Shown here: in pieces, positions 34,659 through 36,725 of the stretch
Numbering within the stretch: the first letter of the stretch is position 1
Layout: each line of letters begins with the position of its first letter
From: an uncultured Coriobacteriales bacterium
GTDB lineage: Bacteria > Actinomycetota > Coriobacteriia > Coriobacteriales > UMGS124
DNA: 36,725 nucleotides
NCBI GenBank assembly: GCA_934636245.1
Contig: CAKUAI010000027.1
Coordinates: forward strand, 1 to 36,725
Direction: 5' to 3'
The notes under the pieces: generated by a model
The model's database searches: none
Told to the model about the DNA's origin: nothing
Seen by the model: only the letters and a program-made list of their open reading frames with translations
Program-made: the position numbers and the translations under genes

Positions 34659-34775
34659 CATGTCAGCAAAGGCAAGGGAGCACACAGAGCCCAGCAAGCC
34701 TTTCTTACTTCTGACAATTCATGAGCCTACGCAGCGTCCCCCTTACGCTTGAGCGTCATGGCATCTCCCCTTGTA

Positions 34776-34828
34776 GGACGGCGGGCCCGGTCGAACTTCC
34801 CCCCTTGCGACCGGAGCACCCGCCGTCC
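34776..34828. other. Large GC-rich hairpin after the pseudouridine synthase gene
   Basis: Outer arms GGACGGCGGG (34776-34785) and CCCGCCGTCC (34819-34828) pair perfectly; an inner 7-bp stem (34787-34793 with 34808-34814) extends the structure. It begins eight bases beyond the stop at 34836 but has no T-run on either strand. It may end transcription through a partner factor or protect the 3' end of the mRNA. Confidence 0.7.
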
Positions 34829-34835
34829 GTTGTGT

Positions 34836-35744
34836 TTATCTACCTTCAAGCAAAGCCTCGGTGCCCGGAACATACGCGGCAAAACGCTCATATCCCGAAG
34901 ACTCGATGCACACTTTTTCGCCCGTCAAGGGATGGGCGAACGACTCCCGCCAGGCATGCAGCATAAGCGGCTCCTGCGCGGCCCCACGACGCCCGTACAA
35001 CGCATCTCCCACAACAGGAAAACCTCGCGATGCCAGGTGCACGCGAATCTGGTGCTTGCGCCCCGTGCCGAGCGTCACAAGAAGCAGTGAGTGGCTCCCG
35101 TCGGGGCTCACGGCAAGGCGCTCGACATAGGTGAGGGCATCCTGGCCCTGACCGGGAGCGCAGGCGCGCATACGGCGGGCGTCGTGGCGATCGCGCGCCA
35201 ACGCGGCGTTGACCCGGTCATGGGCCTTGGGATAGGCGCCCTCAACCATGGCAAGGTAGCACTTCTCCATCAAGGCGTGATCGGCAACGAGGGCATCGAA
35301 AAGACCCTGGAACTCGACGGCCTTGGAGAAGAGCACGATGCCCGTGGTCTCAACGTCGAGGCGCTGCACGGCCTGCGGGGACAACAGGCCCTCCCCCGCG
35401 GCAAGATAATCTTCGACCCGGCCGGTGAGCGTGTCTGCATACGTGCCGTCACCGTGCACAAGAAGCCCTGAGGGCTTCTCTGCCGCGATAATGAAGTCGT
35501 CCTCATAGAGAACCCGAAGGGGTTCTTGCGAGGGCATGTGCGGGCTCACAGGCTCGCTAGAGGCATCGATACGGAGCTCTCCGGTACTGGAGCCGAATAC
35601 GGCGCGGCCTTGCGCGCGCAGGCGGCCCGAGAGGGTCTTGGACACGCCGAGCGCGGCCAGACAGGACTGGACGTCGCCTGCACCCTCCCCAGGCGAGAAA
35701 TAGAAGCTGCTGCCCTCACGTCTAACAAACTGCGGCAATTGCAA
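34836..35744 (-). CDS. RluA-family RNA pseudouridine synthase
   Basis: About 302 residues. An S4-like N-terminal segment (about 20-60) precedes the catalytic domain, with KPSGLLVHGDG near 90-100, the active-site Asp130 in QRLDVETTG, and GTGRKHQIRVHLASRGFPVVGDALYG further on. It converts uridine to pseudouridine in rRNA or tRNA; the exact target cannot be read. The TTG start at 35744 is chosen because GGAGG lies seven bases upstream and because a longer reading frame (to 35900) would run into the terminator of the preceding gene. It is unrelated in function to the envelope genes. Confidence 0.88.
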   Translation of the reverse strand: MQLPQFVRREGSSFYFSPGEGAGDVQSCLAALGVSKTLSGRLRAQGRAVFGSSTGELRIDASSEPVSPHMPSQEPLRVLYEDDFIIAAEKPSGLLVHGDGTYADTLTGRVEDYLAAGEGLLSPQAVQRLDVETTGIVLFSKAVEFQGLFDALVADHALMEKCYLAMVEGAYPKAHDRVNAALARDRHDARRMRACAPGQGQDALTYVERLAVSPDGSHSLLLVTLGTGRKHQIRVHLASRGFPVVGDALYGRRGAAQEPLMLHAWRESFAHPLTGEKVCIESSGYERFAAYVPGTEALLEGR

Positions 35745-35861
35745 TGTGATTCCTCCAGGGATAGTGCAAACGCTTCGAAGGCTGAATGTGGACGCGCTTA
35801 AAGCCGCAACAGTATCGCACGAATAGCCGAGTTTGATGGGAATGTCGAGCCAGCGGCGCAC

Positions 35862-35895
35862 AAAAAGAGGGACGCCTCTTTCGAGACGCCCCTCT
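35862..35895 (-). terminator. Intrinsic terminator after the FMN-binding-domain gene
   Basis: A 13-bp stem with two G-U pairs (35866-35878 with 35883-35895), a GAAA tetraloop and five T on the minus strand. It follows the stop at 35924 by about 30 bases. Confidence 0.85.
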
Positions 35896-35923
35896 TGCAA
35901 GGTGCAACTATGTTGCCTGCGAA

Positions 35924-36725
35924 CTACTTCGCCTGCTCGAGGCAGTCCTCGACGGCCGTGAAGATGGCCTTGGAGGTGACGGTGGCGCCGGAGACGGCGT
36001 CGACGCCCTCGGTGCCGTTGGCCTCGACGATCTTGGCGGGGAGCTGCTCGATGGCCTTGGTGCCGATGCCCTGGGTCTCGGAGTTGTCGCCGACGGTGAC
36101 GGTCGCAATCTTGCCGTCCTTGACCTCGACGGTCACGGGCACCTTGCCGCCGATGCCCTTGCCCTCGGCGGTGTAGGTGCCGTCCTTGAGGCCGGCGGCC
36201 TCGGCCTTGTCGGCCTTGGCGTCGTCGGCGGGAGCGGCCTGCTTCAGGCAGTCCTCGACGGCCGTGAAGATGGCCTTGGAGGTGACGGTGGCGCCGGAGA
36301 CGGCGTCGACGCCCTCGAGGCCGTTGGCCTCGACGATCTTGGCGGGCAGCTGCTCGATGGCCTTGGAGCCGATGCCCTGGGTCTCGGAGTTGTCGCCGAC
36401 GGTGACCTCGGAGACCTTGCCGTCCTTGACGGTGACGGTCACGGGCACCTTGCCGCCGATGCCCTTGCCCTCGGCGGTGTACTCGCCGTCGGTGTAGCCC
36501 TCGGCCTCGGTGGCCTCGTCGGACTCAGCGGCGCCGCCCTTGGCCTGCTCGAGGGCCTCGTCGACGGCCGTGAAGATCGCCTTGGAGGTGACGGTGGCGC
36601 CGGAGACGGCGTCGACGCCCTCGGTGCCGTTGGCGGCAACGATGGCCTCGGGCAGCTGCTCGATGGCCTTGGAGCCGATGCCCTGGGTCTCGGAGTTGTC
36701 GCCGACGGTGACCTCGGCGATCACG
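35924..36725 (-). CDS. Protein with tandem FMN-binding domains, 3' part only
   Basis: The gene runs off the right edge, so the start and any signal peptide are missing; about 266 C-terminal residues are visible. They form three FMN_bind domains, the first incomplete, each with GDNSETQGIG, then DAVSGATVTSKAIF. The SGATVTS segment is the kind of site to which an ApbE-type flavin transferase links FMN through the Thr. Linkers of about 20 Ala/Glu/Asp-rich residues join the domains. Such multi-flavin proteins carry electrons outside the membrane in anaerobic Gram-positive bacteria. No apbE or other redox gene is in the window, so the partners must lie beyond the edge. Confidence 0.9.
   Translation of the reverse strand, partial: VIAEVTVGDNSETQGIGSKAIEQLPEAIVAANGTEGVDAVSGATVTSKAIFTAVDEALEQAKGGAAESDEATEAEGYTDGEYTAEGKGIGGKVPVTVTVKDGKVSEVTVGDNSETQGIGSKAIEQLPAKIVEANGLEGVDAVSGATVTSKAIFTAVEDCLKQAAPADDAKADKAEAAGLKDGTYTAEGKGIGGKVPVTVEVKDGKIATVTVGDNSETQGIGTKAIEQLPAKIVEANGTEGVDAVSGATVTSKAIFTAVEDCLEQAK
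35930..36725 (-). repeat. Exact-period 306-bp tandem coding repeat
   Basis: The FMN-binding units recur at exactly 306 bases (102 codons): the same segment starts at 35951, 36257 and 36563. Copies are almost identical at DNA level apart from the linkers. More copies may lie beyond the edge. Confidence 0.9.

Larger units (their letters stand above)
34428..34835. other. Intergenic region of about 400 bases
   Basis: It holds a large hairpin (34776-34828) at the right, a 10-codon reading frame with a good ribosome binding site (34727-34759, minus strand), a TATAAT box (34653-34658) and a lower-GC stretch (about 34520-34720), probably the leader and promoter region of the GT4-GT2 gene. No RNA gene or conserved protein was recognised. 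Confidence 0.6.

Noticed and set aside
34776..34828. Intrinsic terminator
   Set aside because: The stem is strong, but neither strand has the following T-run, so it is listed as a hairpin of unknown role.

Overview
The window looks like a chromosomal stretch from a high-GC, gut-type actinobacterium of the class Coriobacteriia (Collinsella/Olsenella-like). This is inferred from the base composition, the surface proteins with triple S-layer-homology (SLH) modules, tandem FMN-binding domains and a teichoic-acid-like polymer locus. No rRNA, tRNA, CRISPR array, insertion sequence or phage gene was seen. Nearly every gene builds, exports or remodels the cell envelope.

Left part (about 1-15,300, all genes on the minus strand): a run of modular secreted wall enzymes. 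In transcription order they are an L,D-transpeptidase with SLH modules, an NlpC/P60 hydrolase with SLH modules and a decayed amidase-like domain, a serine hydrolase with choline-binding-type repeats, a small HipB-like XRE regulator, a Tat-type coiled-coil/NlpC-like hydrolase with SLH modules, a dual amidase/glucosaminidase autolysin with SLH modules, and a zinc-ribbon membrane protein. Three evenly spaced palindromes lie just upstream of the XRE gene and look like its operators.

Middle part (about 15,550-23,500): a three-module glycosyltransferase (GT2 + DUF4422 + GT8), a DUF4012 membrane-anchored or exported protein, a GT4 glycosyltransferase and, divergent from it, a polyprenyl-phosphate sugar transferase that probably starts a lipid-linked glycan. 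Strong hairpin terminators separate the convergent pairs.

Right part (about 23,570-34,430): a TagGH-type ABC exporter, two related GT2 enzymes flanking a frameshifted acyltransferase on the opposite strand, a TagF-like/GT4 fusion, TagD (CDP-glycerol synthesis) and a GT4-GT2 fusion. Together with the sugar transferase this is a plausible pathway for a glycerol-phosphate-containing wall polymer: lipid-linked start, glycosylation, CDP-glycerol supply and polymerisation, then ABC export. The SLH proteins on the left could anchor to such a secondary wall polymer, but no csaB-type pyruvyl transferase is visible, so that link is inference.

Right edge (about 34,430-36,725): a structured, lower-GC intergenic region, an RluA-type pseudouridine synthase, and the 3' part of a gene for a protein with at least three FMN-binding domains in exact 306-bp tandem repeats, pointing to extracytoplasmic flavin-based electron transfer.
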